NCBI GenBank assembly: GCA_028279595.1
Contig: JANQNK010000020.1
Coordinates: 124,001 to 188,000 of the forward strand
DNA: 64,000 nucleotides
Reading direction: 5' to 3'
Source: Thermoplasmatota archaeon
GTDB lineage: Archaea; Thermoplasmatota; JAKEGO01
Shown: piece after piece, positions 1 to 7,426 of the stretch
Layout of the letters: each line of letters starts with the position of its first letter
Position numbering within the stretch: the first letter of the stretch is position 1
The notes under the pieces: model-generated
Told to the model about the DNA's origin: nothing
The model's database searches: none
What the model saw: the letters and a program-made list of their open reading frames with translations, nothing else
Made by a program: the position numbers and the translations under genes

Positions 1-383
1 AGTATGCCGAAGACGACGGATCCAGTCTCCATGAGGGACCAGGTGACCGCCGTGATGACCATCCCGAGACAGAATATAAACGCACCTCTCGTTGCAGCTC
101 CGGTCGCGAATCCCTTGAACGGGTCACCGCGAACGGATGATCTAGACCGGGCAAGCGACAGCGAGACGCCCACCAGCAGGATGAAGAGGAAGGCGCTCGA
201 GCGTCCTATTAGAGGCCAGATCCCATCGCTCACCGAGAAGTCGCCATCACCGAAATAGTAGATGTCGAAGGCGATGTGGAACACCATCATCAGTACCAGA
301 GCGACCCCTCTAAGCAGATCGATCTCCCAGAAACGGTCAGATGGACCTCGCCGGACGCCGAGCATTCGTTCGAGGATCCTCAC
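1..383 (-). CDS. DUF1624 / heparan-alpha-glucosaminide N-acetyltransferase-like membrane protein (3' end outside window)
   Basis: This gene is read on the minus strand from a GTG at 383 and runs off the left edge, giving 127 visible residues. The N-terminus contains RFWEIDLLRGVALVLMMVFH, the hallmark opening of DUF1624 (catalytic domain family of heparan-alpha-glucosaminide N-acetyltransferase), and two further hydrophobic segments follow near residues 62-75 and 99-115. These proteins are polytopic acyltransferases of the cytoplasmic membrane; the substrate in archaea is unknown. A GAGGTG ribosome site lies just before the GTG and overlaps the stop of the upstream nuclease gene, so the two are probably co-transcribed. 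Family assignment is firm; the function is inferred from the family only. Confidence 0.8.
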   Translation of the reverse strand, partial: MRILERMLGVRRGPSDRFWEIDLLRGVALVLMMVFHIAFDIYYFGDGDFSVSDGIWPLIGRSSAFLFILLVGVSLSLARSRSSVRGDPFKGFATGAATRGAFIFCLGMVITAVTWSLMETGSVVFGI

Positions 384-392
384 GGTCCCACC

Positions 393-1307
393 TCAGACGT
401 CCAGCTTCGTCTGCCGGACGTTCGGCTCGCACACTTCCCTGTAGTTGCACCGGCCGCAGGTCATCTCGGTCTCGACCTTCGTGAACCTCTCCACCGGAAC
501 CGGTACGTTGCCCTCGACGTCCTCGCACATGGCCTCGATGGCGTCCATGTCCTCGATGATCCTGTTGTGAAGCTCAAGGCCGTCGACGAGCTCACCGGTG
601 ATGGTGACCGCATCCTCGTTCGGGTGGGCGAGGTACTCCACCGTACCTTCCATGTTCTCCAATGGGATCCCGTAGACGACGTTCGTGAAGTACATGTAGC
701 TCTGGACCTGGAGGATGTCGGTCTCCCTGTCGGGTCGCCCGGTCTTCCAGTCGACCACGTGCCAGGTGCCGTCCATGGCCTTGAAGACAAGGTCGGGTTT
801 TGCGTAAGCCTTCCTTCCCTCGAACCTGAACTCGCCGTAACCCGGCGGATCAATGGCCCACTCGCCGCGTGCGCTCAGCGGAACGTCGTTGAGCAGGGCC
901 GGCCATCGGGATGAATAGAACGCACTGATACCGGTCCTCACCTTTCGGACCGCCTTGTCGATCCGCTCGTCGGAGATCGGCCTTCCGTAGCGGTCCTCGA
1001 ACATGGGGATGTTCGCCAGGAGCACCCTGAACTTGTTCTCGGCTATGTCCAGGACCTCCTTCTCGTCGAGGAAGCGTCCTGTGAGCGAGAGGTCCTTGAT
1101 GACCTCGGCTATGGTGTTATGCACTGCATTGCCGACCTCGATGTTCACGGTGGACAGCGAGCGCAGCTCCTGGACCTTCATCTTCTCGTGTCCGGAGAGC
1201 GCCCTGGGCGCATAGTATTGGTACCAGTACTGCCTGAGACAGTTCCTGAATGTCCTCATGCGGGAGAACGACCACCCGGGAGCCCAGGTGAAGGGGTACT
1301 CGATCAT
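393..1307 (-). CDS. PD-(D/E)XK (RecB-family) nuclease with Cas4/AddB-like four-cysteine cluster
   Basis: A 304-residue protein with the RecB-type nuclease motifs in order: a G..H motif (H63), KPDLV (D172), VVDWKTG (D186, K188) and Q200 with Y204. Cys23 near the N-terminus plus Cys284, Cys287 and Cys293 at the C-terminus form the split C...CxxC...C pattern that holds an iron-sulfur cluster in Cas4, AddB and related nucleases. No cas gene or helicase lies nearby, so it is a stand-alone DNA nuclease of the PDDEXK_1 type, perhaps in repair. It sits between a GNAT gene (11 bases upstream) and the DUF1624 gene, all on the minus strand. The fold is well supported; the biological role is unknown. Confidence 0.85.
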   Translation of the reverse strand: MIEYPFTWAPGWSFSRMRTFRNCLRQYWYQYYAPRALSGHEKMKVQELRSLSTVNIEVGNAVHNTIAEVIKDLSLTGRFLDEKEVLDIAENKFRVLLANIPMFEDRYGRPISDERIDKAVRKVRTGISAFYSSRWPALLNDVPLSARGEWAIDPPGYGEFRFEGRKAYAKPDLVFKAMDGTWHVVDWKTGRPDRETDILQVQSYMYFTNVVYGIPLENMEGTVEYLAHPNEDAVTITGELVDGLELHNRIIEDMDAIEAMCEDVEGNVPVPVERFTKVETEMTCGRCNYREVCEPNVRQTKLDV

Positions 1308-1317
1308 GTCCGTCCGA

Positions 1318-1905
1318 TCACCCCGGGAACGAATCTATCTCGCTCAATTCCTTGATGTACTCGTGACCGGGTCCCCGTAGCTCGTCGAAGTGCGATCTGG
1401 AGATGGAATAGACGGCCAGTTTCTTGTTGTAGCTCTTCTTGATGCCCTCGAGACGCATCCCGTTCTTCTCGAGTACCCTCTGCGAGGCGACGTGCTGCGG
1501 ATCTGTGAGTCCTATTATCCTCTCCAGCCCGAGGTCCTCGAACCCGTACCTGATGCACTCGGCCGCCGCCTCCGTCGCATAGCCATGGCCCCAGTGCTCG
1601 ACGGCCAGATGATAGTTGATCTCGATCTCCGGTCCGACGCCGTCCAGGAGGAAGAGTCCGCAGTCCCCGAGCATCTTCCCGGTGAACTTGTCGGTGACGG
1701 CCCATATCGAGTAGCCGTGGGCCTCCTGGTGCCGGAGGACGTTCTCCAGGACCTCCTTCGTGACATCGATGTTGGGGGATGGCCCGGCCGGTATGAACCT
1801 CATCACCGCCGGGTCGCCGATGATCTCGTGGAGCTCCTCAACGTCCTTCATGGTGAACGGTCTTATCCGGAGCCTTTCCGTTTCGAGGTCCAATGTCGTA
1901 TCCAT
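1318..1905 (-). CDS. GNAT acetyltransferase, RimJ/RimL type
   Basis: A 195-residue GNAT-fold protein. It opens with TERLRIRPF, the typical beta-1 strand of RimJ/RimL-type N-acetyltransferases (Acetyltransf_3), and has the acetyl-CoA loop region GHGYATEAA near residues 110-118, followed by SQRVLEKNGM, the conserved beta-6 segment. The predicted reaction is transfer of acetyl from acetyl-CoA to an amine, often a protein N-terminus or a small molecule; the substrate cannot be read. The ATG at 1905 follows a GAAGGG ribosome site. It is followed by the nuclease gene after 10 bases and may start a small operon with it. Confidence 0.9.
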   Translation of the reverse strand: MDTTLDLETERLRIRPFTMKDVEELHEIIGDPAVMRFIPAGPSPNIDVTKEVLENVLRHQEAHGYSIWAVTDKFTGKMLGDCGLFLLDGVGPEIEINYHLAVEHWGHGYATEAAAECIRYGFEDLGLERIIGLTDPQHVASQRVLEKNGMRLEGIKKSYNKKLAVYSISRSHFDELRGPGHEYIKELSEIDSFPG

Positions 1906-1947
1906 GGCTACCCTTCGAGGCGGTATCCACGGTTCCGCATAATAGTT

Positions 1948-2571
1948 TTACTGTCGAGGCTGGACCGGCTCCACGACACCACTGGCCATGTCGTACAGTG
2001 CTCCGACGACAGTGACCTCCTCGTTCTGGACCCTGGGTGGGATTATCGGACCCGAACCGGTGATCCTCTCGACCATCCTTCTAACGTTCTCGACGATCGC
2101 GTCAGCGTAGACGTTCTCCGAGCCGATAACAGCCGCAACCGACGGGGCAATAGCATGGACCACGGTTCCCGTGTTGCCTGGATGGACACCGCCCTCGAGG
2201 GCGGCCCCGACGGCTCCGCACGAGGTGTGGCCAAGCACCATTATCAACCTGGTCCCGAGGCGGTCGATTGCGAACTCGATGCTTCCTATGACGACGTCGT
2301 CGGCGACGTTGCCGGCCGTCTTTATCACGAAAAGGTCTCCGATCCCCGCGTCGAAGATCAGCTCGGGAACGACCCTGGAATCCGAGCATGTCAGGACCAC
2401 CGCGAAGGGGTTCTGGTCCGTTGCTACCTCGTCGCGCCTCTCGGTCGTCCGGTTCGGTCCCTCCGGGCTTCCGCTGGCGTATCTTGAATTTCCCGCCATC
2501 AGGCGTTCAAGGGCCTCGGTTCCGTCCATGGGACCCCCCAGTGCTGGGGCCGTTATATCCCTTTCGGTCAT
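1948..2571 (-). CDS. beta-class carbonic anhydrase
   Basis: A 207-residue protein with the full beta-carbonic anhydrase zinc site: Cys62 and Asp64 in TCSDSR, then His115 and Cys118 in GHTSCGA. GDLFVIKTAGN is the other conserved block. The family interconverts carbon dioxide and bicarbonate in the cytoplasm; some relatives hydrolyse carbonyl sulfide or carbon disulfide. Its ATG overlaps the stop of the TrmB-type regulator (ATGA), so it is translationally coupled to the end of the DsrE/TusA sulfur-relay operon. That coupling makes a sulfur-linked substrate worth testing, although the motifs look like those of an ordinary CO2 enzyme. Confidence 0.92.
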   Translation of the reverse strand: MTERDITAPALGGPMDGTEALERLMAGNSRYASGSPEGPNRTTERRDEVATDQNPFAVVLTCSDSRVVPELIFDAGIGDLFVIKTAGNVADDVVIGSIEFAIDRLGTRLIMVLGHTSCGAVGAALEGGVHPGNTGTVVHAIAPSVAAVIGSENVYADAIVENVRRMVERITGSGPIIPPRVQNEEVTVVGALYDMASGVVEPVQPRQ

Positions 2572-2972
2572 TCGGGCAGTGTCCCTTCCTGCTCCTTGAG
2601 GATCGATTTGATCTTCGCGTAGCAGTTGTCGAGGGCCGACTCGGCACGACGGACCAGCTCGACCTCTGGTACCGCGCTGTAGACGTTTGAATAACCCCGG
2701 GGCTCACCGCCCCTGCGCTCCTTGTAGGCCAGACCGCACGACACGAGCTTCTCCAGCGCCCTATATGTGGTCGATCTGTCCCTGTCGACGAGGTCCGCCA
2801 CCTCGGCCGCCATCATCGGGTCCGTCCCCTGGATGGACTGGAGGACCGAGGCCTCAGTACCGTTCAGGTTGAACATGCACTTCATCAGGTCGTAGCATGT
2901 GAAGGAACCGTCCTCGACCTTGCCCGACATCGTGGGGAACCCGGTGAGCATTTCCTCAGGTGTCCTTTCCAT
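2568..2972 (-). CDS. TrmB-family winged-helix transcriptional regulator
   Basis: A 134-residue DNA-binding protein. After an N-terminal stretch, residues of the type TEASVLQSI...MMAAEVADLVDRDRSTTYRALEKL form the TrmB-like winged helix (recognition helix RSTTYRALEKL), followed by a wing rich in Arg and Gly and an amphipathic C-terminal helix that could dimerise. The start at 2972 is chosen because GAGGTGAT lies 4 bases before it; longer readings add 16 unlikely residues. It is the sixth gene of the sulfur-relay operon and is coupled by ATGA to the carbonic anhydrase, so it probably regulates its own operon. Confidence 0.8.
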   Translation of the reverse strand: MERTPEEMLTGFPTMSGKVEDGSFTCYDLMKCMFNLNGTEASVLQSIQGTDPMMAAEVADLVDRDRSTTYRALEKLVSCGLAYKERRGGEPRGYSNVYSAVPEVELVRRAESALDNCYAKIKSILKEQEGTLPE

Positions 2973-2982
2973 TCGTATCACC

Positions 2983-3405
2983 TCACACGAAGAGGTTGAC
3001 GTGGGCTCCGGCTGCCGCATCTAGATACGTGCCGACGCCGCCGATCTCCTTCGCCTCGGGGATGAGCTGGTCCTTCGAGACGTTCATCAACCCCATGGTC
3101 ATCTCGCAGGCGATCATGCGGACGCCGAGGTCTGCCGCGTCGGAGATGAGCTCATCGAGCGGTGCCACGTTGTTCTTCCTCATCAGTTTCCTGATCATCG
3201 CCGTTCCGAGACCGCCCATGTGCATCCGCGAGAGCTTGGCCTTCCTCGCTCCGTCCTTCTTGATGAGGTTGAGGCCCCAGAACGTGAAGAACATGGTCAC
3301 CTTCGTCCCTTTCGCAGCCGCGCCCGTTCCAATTATGAAAGCGGCCATCGCCTTGTCCAGGTCGCCGCTGTGGACGACCATCGTCATCGAATCCGCTGCC
3401 GGCAT
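2983..3405 (-). CDS. DsrE2-like (DsrE/DsrF/DrsH superfamily) sulfur carrier protein
   Basis: A 140-residue protein of the DsrE2-type branch often annotated as a peroxiredoxin-family protein. It shows FFTFWGLNLIKK near residues 39-50 and the hallmark IACEMTMGLM with the reactive Cys100. Family members bind sulfane sulfur as a persulfide and exchange it with TusA. The start is placed at 3405 because GGAAGG lies 7 bases upstream; an ATG at 3411 that overlaps the TusA stop is the alternative. Its position directly after TusA reproduces the tusA-dsrE2 pairing known from sulfur oxidisers, here in an archaeal operon without visible dsrAB or hdr genes. Confidence 0.85.
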   Translation of the reverse strand: MPAADSMTMVVHSGDLDKAMAAFIIGTGAAAKGTKVTMFFTFWGLNLIKKDGARKAKLSRMHMGGLGTAMIRKLMRKNNVAPLDELISDAADLGVRMIACEMTMGLMNVSKDQLIPEAKEIGGVGTYLDAAAGAHVNLFV

Positions 3406-3407
3406 GT

Positions 3408-3644
3408 TCATCCCTTCCTTATGGTGATGACCCACTTGGGTCCTGTCTCCTCTATCGAGACGACCTCATCCCCGGTGTCCTCGATGGCCTGGGGGATCTC
3501 GTCCTTCGAGAGCCTGTGGTCGCCTTCCACGACGAGCACCTGGCCCGTCTCCATCTTCCTGAGGGCCTTCCTCGTCTCTATGAGCGGTTTCGGGCAGTTC
3601 ATGCCCATCGTCGTTATCCTCGTTTCATCTGCCAAAGTCATCAT
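3408..3644 (-). CDS. tusA: TusA/SirA-family sulfurtransferase
   Basis: A 78-residue protein with the TusA hallmark NCPKPLIETRKAL; Cys17 is the residue that carries persulfide sulfur. The length and the beta-alpha-beta pattern match TusA throughout. In known systems TusA passes sulfur to DsrE-type hexamers for tRNA thiolation, molybdenum cofactor synthesis or dissimilatory sulfur metabolism. It follows a DsrE-like gene after 3 bases and precedes the DsrE2-like gene, overlapping it or separated by 2 bases depending on the start. Which pathway it serves here cannot be read from the sequence. Confidence 0.9.
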   Translation of the reverse strand: MMTLADETRITTMGMNCPKPLIETRKALRKMETGQVLVVEGDHRLSKDEIPQAIEDTGDEVVSIEETGPKWVITIRKG

Positions 3645-3647
3645 CTC

Positions 3648-4010
3648 CTAGAACGTCATACTGACATCGTGCTCCATTATCAATGAGGAGACCTCCTGGG
3701 CGTCTATCACCTCGGCCTCCTCGACCAGTTCGTCCTCTTCTATCCCTCGTTCCGCGAGGGACTCCTTCACCACGAGCAGTCGACCCCCGAGGTCGAAGGT
3801 GTTCTGGACCTCCTCGAGGTTGTTCGGAAGTCCTATCCTCGTCGTGTCCTGTGCTGCCACTGCCATGGCGACCCCGTCGTCGGCCAGGACGAGTGTCACG
3901 TCCATCCCCTTGGCGAGGGCGGCGTTGGTCATCAGCATGGCTCCGTAGCCATCGTCGTCACGGCCGTAGGTCCCGTGAACGCAGTATACAAGTACGGATC
4001 TCGCAGCCAT
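3648..4010 (-). CDS. DsrE/TusD-like protein, subunit 3
   Basis: A 120-residue DsrE-fold protein. The first strand and loop read LVYCVHGTYGRDDDG, close to the opening of DsrE-family proteins, followed by a helix (AMLMTNAALAKGM) and a second strand (DVTLVLADDGVAMA). Its only cysteine is Cys9, in the first strand, not at the usual TusD position, so it is more likely a structural or modulating subunit than the main sulfur carrier. It lies 4 bases after the previous DsrE gene and 3 bases before tusA, which supports assembly with its neighbours into a TusBCD/DsrEFH-like complex. Confidence 0.8.
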   Translation of the reverse strand: MAARSVLVYCVHGTYGRDDDGYGAMLMTNAALAKGMDVTLVLADDGVAMAVAAQDTTRIGLPNNLEEVQNTFDLGGRLLVVKESLAERGIEEDELVEEAEVIDAQEVSSLIMEHDVSMTF

Positions 4011-4014
4011 ACCA

Positions 4015-4374
4015 TCAGCCTCCGAAGGTTATCACTTTGTCCGAACCCTTCACCATATCGATGAACCTGAAGGACCCTGCGATCTGGACGCCGTCGACTA
4101 TCTCACCTTCTTTGAGATCTCGCGCGTCGGAACACCTCTGGCAGGAGGCTGCCTCGACGCCGCGCTTGATCGCCGATCGGAGCCACTCGGTCGGGTTGTT
4201 GAAATCGAGTTCAGAAGTGACATTGGTGACCCAGACCCCGTCCAGGTACATGAAGAGATTGACGTCGTACTTTGCCCTCTTCGCCGCGAGGGCCGTCCTC
4301 ATCGCCATGTCAGCGGCCTCCGAGACGTAGGGTCCCTTCGTCAGGAGGATCGTGAGCGTCTTCGTGTCGGTCAT
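4015..4374 (-). CDS. DsrE/TusD-like protein, cysteine-bearing subunit
   Basis: A 119-residue DsrE-fold protein beginning TLTILLTKGPYVSEAADMA. Cys78 and Cys81 sit in SCQRCSDARD at the place where TusD/DsrE carry the active-site cysteine, so this is the likely sulfur-binding subunit of the complex. The ATG at 4374 overlaps the stop of the preceding gene (ATGA), implying coupled translation and fixed stoichiometry. A longer reading to 4395 is less likely. The family and operon context are clear; the partner specificity is inferred. Confidence 0.85.
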   Translation of the reverse strand: MTDTKTLTILLTKGPYVSEAADMAMRTALAAKRAKYDVNLFMYLDGVWVTNVTSELDFNNPTEWLRSAIKRGVEAASCQRCSDARDLKEGEIVDGVQIAGSFRFIDMVKGSDKVITFGG

Positions 4375-4727
4375 ATGACCATCACCCTGTCCCATTCCTC
4401 CATGACGTTCAACACGAGGTCCTTGTAGGGTTTCCTCGAGACCTCGACGCCGTCCGCCATTCCATCCTCGGGTATACCTGCGGCAAGGAGGTGGTCGCCG
4501 CTGGCGGTCACTGGTACGCCCTTCCTGAGAAGTTCGTTGAACAGTGTGAATGCCTCGTTATCCTGTCCCGTCTTGGCGAGCCAGACGCCGTCGCTGATAA
4601 GGAAGAGGCCTACGCTTCTACCGTCATCCAACGAATCCAGAGCGGTCCTCAGTATGCCTGCAACGGCTCCTGTTTCAAGCGGCGGTTTCGTGATGACGAA
4701 ACCGAGGTCGGTGTTGGATCCTGTCAT
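4371..4727 (-). CDS. DsrE-like protein lacking cysteine, first gene of sulfur-relay operon
   Basis: A 118-residue DsrE-fold protein (LGFVITKPPLETGAVAGILR, then VGLFLISDGVWLA) that is clearly paralogous to the next gene. It has no cysteine at all: the region equal to SCQRC in the paralogue reads SGDHLLAAG here. In TusBCD and DsrEFH complexes only some subunits carry the reactive cysteine, so this fits a TusB/TusC-like scaffold. The ATG at 4727 follows GGAGGGG. A TATA-like element and a perfect palindrome lie upstream, making this the promoter-proximal gene of the seven-gene operon. Confidence 0.82.
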   Translation of the reverse strand: MTGSNTDLGFVITKPPLETGAVAGILRTALDSLDDGRSVGLFLISDGVWLAKTGQDNEAFTLFNELLRKGVPVTASGDHLLAAGIPEDGMADGVEVSRKPYKDLVLNVMEEWDRVMVI

Positions 4728-4752
4728 TTCGCCCCTCCTTTGTTGTGTGGTA

Positions 4753-4780
4753 TTGTGCCACAACTATGCACCATAAAAGA
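4753..4780 (-). promoter_or_regulatory. promoter with palindromic operator candidate for the DsrE/TusA operon
   Basis: On the minus strand a TATA-like CTTTTATGG (about 4770-4779) is followed by the perfect 11-base palindrome TTGTGGCACAA (4753-4763), 26 bases before the first start codon. A site between the TATA box and the start would block transcription when bound. The same 11 bases recur at 47533-47543. The operon's own TrmB regulator is an obvious candidate binder, but that is inference. Confidence 0.5.
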
Positions 4781-4804
4781 GGCCGGTATTAAAGACTTTT
4801 CCCC

Positions 4805-5302
4805 TCAGGCGATGTACTCGTATGAGGACCTGTCGAAACCTTCGACAAGCTCTATCCCCGTCTCGCTCGGCTGCCACCCGACCGTGGGATAGACGAGGTT
4901 CGGGAAGAAGTGTTTCGTGTCCTTCGCTATCTTGGATGCCACATGCTCCTCCCCAAATACCTCCCTGACGATATCGTAGGCCGTCCGCCTGACCTGCCGC
5001 TCGTCGAGATATCCGAGGGTGTGAAGGTATTCGTGCAGAAGGACGGTGAAGGCATAGGGCGCGAAGAGTTCGGGTTCGGTGTCCCTGATCCTCATCAACG
5101 GGACCTTGTTCAGGACGATGACATTTGTAGCGACGTAGTAGTATCCACCGAAGAACCCCTTCGGATGGTTCCCGAGGTCCGCCAGACCGAGCATCAATCC
5201 GCCTCTGCTCTGACCGAGGACCTGGCGTACCGCATCCTTGACGATATCGAAGACCTCTGCAAGGTCGTCTGCAGCATCGAGCCTCTCCGGGAATGTTTCC
5301 AT
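4805..5302 (-). CDS. putative zinc metalloprotease-like protein (HExxH)
   Basis: A 165-residue soluble protein of a family I cannot name. Residues 90-94 read HEYLH within VLLHEYLHTLGYLDE, a zinc-binding HExxH followed by an acidic residue at a spacing typical of gluzincin-like or COG-type archaeal metalloproteases. There is no signal peptide or membrane segment, so a cytoplasmic role is expected. The gene stands alone between the sulfur-relay operon (convergence of promoters at 4728-4804) and an SRPBCC gene. The substrate is unknown. Confidence 0.65.
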   Translation of the reverse strand: METFPERLDAADDLAEVFDIVKDAVRQVLGQSRGGLMLGLADLGNHPKGFFGGYYYVATNVIVLNKVPLMRIRDTEPELFAPYAFTVLLHEYLHTLGYLDERQVRRTAYDIVREVFGEEHVASKIAKDTKHFFPNLVYPTVGWQPSETGIELVEGFDRSSYEYIA

Positions 5303-5350
5303 CGTTCGATCTACCTTCTCGGACCGTTTATAACTTCCACCGAAACCGGC

Positions 5351-5782
5351 TCAGGCGTACATTGCCTCGGCCCGCTCCTTCAGTGCGCGGTTCATCTTCC
5401 TGAACCCCTTTTCCGTCGGCGATCCCAATCTCCTCATTAGCAACGGTGTCAAGAAGCCCGTGAATGTCTCGCTCTGTTCGAACCTCACACCCCCGTTACG
5501 TGGTTCTATCCTGAAGACGTGCTCACCATGGAACCCCGGGACCTTCCCCAACCACCTCATCTCCTCCCGAGGCCTCGTCACAAGAAGGGTCGGCCTGAAG
5601 CTCATCCCTTTCTTGCCCTCCGGTTTCAGGAATACCGAGATCCGTTCGCCCTCCTTCACAACCCCTTCCGCCTTCGTAATGAACGGATTCCATTCCTCGA
5701 ATTGCTCGAGATCTGTCAGCACATCCCAAACAGCCTCGGGTGAGGCATCTATATCGATCCATGTCCTGATCTCACGTGTCAT
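5351..5782 (-). CDS. SRPBCC-fold (polyketide cyclase/START-like) protein
   Basis: A 143-residue protein with the SRPBCC layout: TREIRTWIDIDASPEAVWDVLTDLEQF is split as the first strand and helix (key words EAVWDVLTD and EEWNPF), followed by long antiparallel strands (RISVFLKPE, TLLVTRPREEMRWLG, GEHVFRIEP, GVRFEQSETFTG) and a C-terminal helix. The fold makes a deep hydrophobic pocket for lipids or small ligands. The second of two tandem ATGs (5782) best fits the GAGGTGAG ribosome site. The ligand cannot be predicted. Confidence 0.8.
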   Translation of the reverse strand: MTREIRTWIDIDASPEAVWDVLTDLEQFEEWNPFITKAEGVVKEGERISVFLKPEGKKGMSFRPTLLVTRPREEMRWLGKVPGFHGEHVFRIEPRNGGVRFEQSETFTGFLTPLLMRRLGSPTEKGFRKMNRALKERAEAMYA

Positions 5783-5861
5783 CATACTCACCTCATCTAG
5801 AATTCGCGATCTGACCATCACTGCTTCTCTATGAGTACCTGTTCCCTAACAGCAACGCGTA

Positions 5862-6800
5862 CTAGTCGCCTGGCGGCATGTCGCAGTACTTCAGTACGAG
5901 GTCGGTGGAGATGTACCTCATCATGCAGTCCGGCACCAGGGTAACGATCCTTCCGCCCTCCATCTCCTTCGCAACCTTCAGGCTGGCGAACACGTTCGCT
6001 CCCGATGATATGCCTGCCAGGATGCCCTCCTCTGCAGCTAGGCGACGTGCGGTCGCCATGGCCTCGTCATCGCTGACGGCTATGACCTCGTCGTACATCT
6101 CAGTGTCGAGGACCTCGGGGATGAAACCCTCGCCAATGCCCTCGATCTTGTGCAATCCCGGATCGCATCCCGAGAGGACCGCGGAACCAGATGGTTCGAC
6201 TATTACGATCTTGATGCCTGGGACCTCCTCCCTCAGGAGAGAGGCGACGCCGGACATCGTTCCACCGGTTCCAGCTGCGGCTACAAATACATCGATCTTC
6301 CCGTCGGTCTGGTCTATTATCTCCCTTGCTGTCGTCTCGCGGTGTGCTCTCGGGTTCGCGGGATTCTTGAACTGGTCTGGCATGAATGCACCTGGGATCT
6401 CTTCGATGAGTTCCTCGGCCTTCTTCAACACCCCGGGGATACCCTCCGCCGCCGGAGTGCGGACCACCGTCGCCCCGAATGCCTGGCACATGTGCGTCCG
6501 CTCCTCGCTGACGAACTCCGGCATGACGACGATCATCTTGTAACCCTTGGCCGCCGCGACCAGCGATAGAGCTATTCCGGTGTTCCCGGTGGTGGGTTCC
6601 ACGATGGTCCCTCCGGGCTTGAGGAGGCCGCGGCTCTCGGCATCCTCTATCATGTATATGGCTATCCTGTCCTTGATGCTGCAGGTGGGGTTGGACGATT
6701 CTATCTTGACGACGATCTCCGGGGAGTGCTCCTTGCCAACGCTGTTCAGCCTGACCATCGGCGTCTCCCCAATGAGCTCGAGCACGCTGTCGTGTATCAT
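5862..6800 (-). CDS. cysK: cysteine synthase (O-acetylserine sulfhydrylase) family, PLP-dependent
   Basis: A 312-residue fold-type II PLP enzyme. Lys43 in NPTCSIKDR is the Schiff-base lysine, TTGNTG at 70-75 binds the substrate carboxylate, and GTGGTMSG binds the cofactor phosphate. It should make cysteine from an activated serine and sulfide, or run a related beta-replacement. The ATG at 6800 has a GAGGTGACACG ribosome site; the reading frame stays open upstream but is not coding there. The second copy at 43642 differs clearly in sequence, so the two probably use different activated serines or sulfur donors. Confidence 0.93.
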   Translation of the reverse strand: MIHDSVLELIGETPMVRLNSVGKEHSPEIVVKIESSNPTCSIKDRIAIYMIEDAESRGLLKPGGTIVEPTTGNTGIALSLVAAAKGYKMIVVMPEFVSEERTHMCQAFGATVVRTPAAEGIPGVLKKAEELIEEIPGAFMPDQFKNPANPRAHRETTAREIIDQTDGKIDVFVAAAGTGGTMSGVASLLREEVPGIKIVIVEPSGSAVLSGCDPGLHKIEGIGEGFIPEVLDTEMYDEVIAVSDDEAMATARRLAAEEGILAGISSGANVFASLKVAKEMEGGRIVTLVPDCMMRYISTDLVLKYCDMPPGD

Positions 6801-6874
6801 CGTGTCACCTCGGCGGAGCGGGACAGACGACGCTCTCCCGGTCCTCGTGTGGAATGGTATTGACCTATAATATC

Positions 6875-7417
6875 CTATTTCCTTAACCCGGCCCGCCGGA
6901 GCTCCCCGAGGATGAAGTCGGACTTGGAATCCGTGTATCCATCCCGGTCGTTCCTGAACTCGATAGCGAGCTCCTTCTTCAGGTCGCCGTAGGCCTTTGC
7001 TATGACGGGATCGGCCCTGAGGAGTTCCCTGAAGTCCAGGTGGTCCTTCCTGAATTCGTTCTCCCACTGAACGATGTGAACGTGGAACATCCGCTCGCCG
7101 TCGACGAACTTGTCGAACAGCCGCCGCTGGGGGAAGGTCCACTCGAGGTCCTTGCGGTATCGGTAGACCAGACCCTCCATGACGGGAACGGTCCTGTCGA
7201 GGTCCTCCTCGCGCTTGAGCCCGACGTTGATGTCGATGACCGGTTTGGCCGCCAATCCCGGGACCGAGGTGCTCCCGACATGGTCCATGGTCTCGACGAT
7301 GTCGCCGAGGGCTTCTCCGATGACCGATGCCTCCCTGTCGTAGATCTCGGTCCAGACCGGGTCGTAATCCTCGACGATTATCGGGTCGTCGAACGGCCAA
7401 TCATCAACATTCTCCAT
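6875..7417 (-). CDS. GrpB family (UPF0157) nucleotidyltransferase-fold protein
   Basis: A 180-residue protein with the GrpB signature: DHVGSTSVPGLAAKPVIDI near residues 47-65, where GST and D.D resemble the active site of the nucleotidyltransferase superfamily. PVWTEIYDREA at the front and FRDxL-type motifs (LDFRELLRADP) are also typical. The reaction is unknown. The gene begins directly at the stop of the GNAT gene; a GTG at 7426 abuts that stop, but the ATG at 7417 with GAGTGAG before it is preferred. Confidence 0.9.
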   Translation of the reverse strand: MENVDDWPFDDPIIVEDYDPVWTEIYDREASVIGEALGDIVETMDHVGSTSVPGLAAKPVIDINVGLKREEDLDRTVPVMEGLVYRYRKDLEWTFPQRRLFDKFVDGERMFHVHIVQWENEFRKDHLDFRELLRADPVIAKAYGDLKKELAIEFRNDRDGYTDSKSDFILGELRRAGLRK

Positions 7418-7426
7418 GTCGCTCAC

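Noticed and set aside
1390..2487. Long plus-strand open frame (365 codons) across the GNAT and carbonic anhydrase genes
   Set aside because: It lies antisense to two genes with clear motifs and its product is rich in Asp, Arg and Val in no recognisable pattern; such shadows are common at this GC content.
6801..7400. N-terminal extension of the cysteine synthase frame upstream of 6800
   Set aside because: The extension lies antiparallel in frame under the GrpB gene region and is very basic; the ATG at 6800 has a strong ribosome site and matches the family start.
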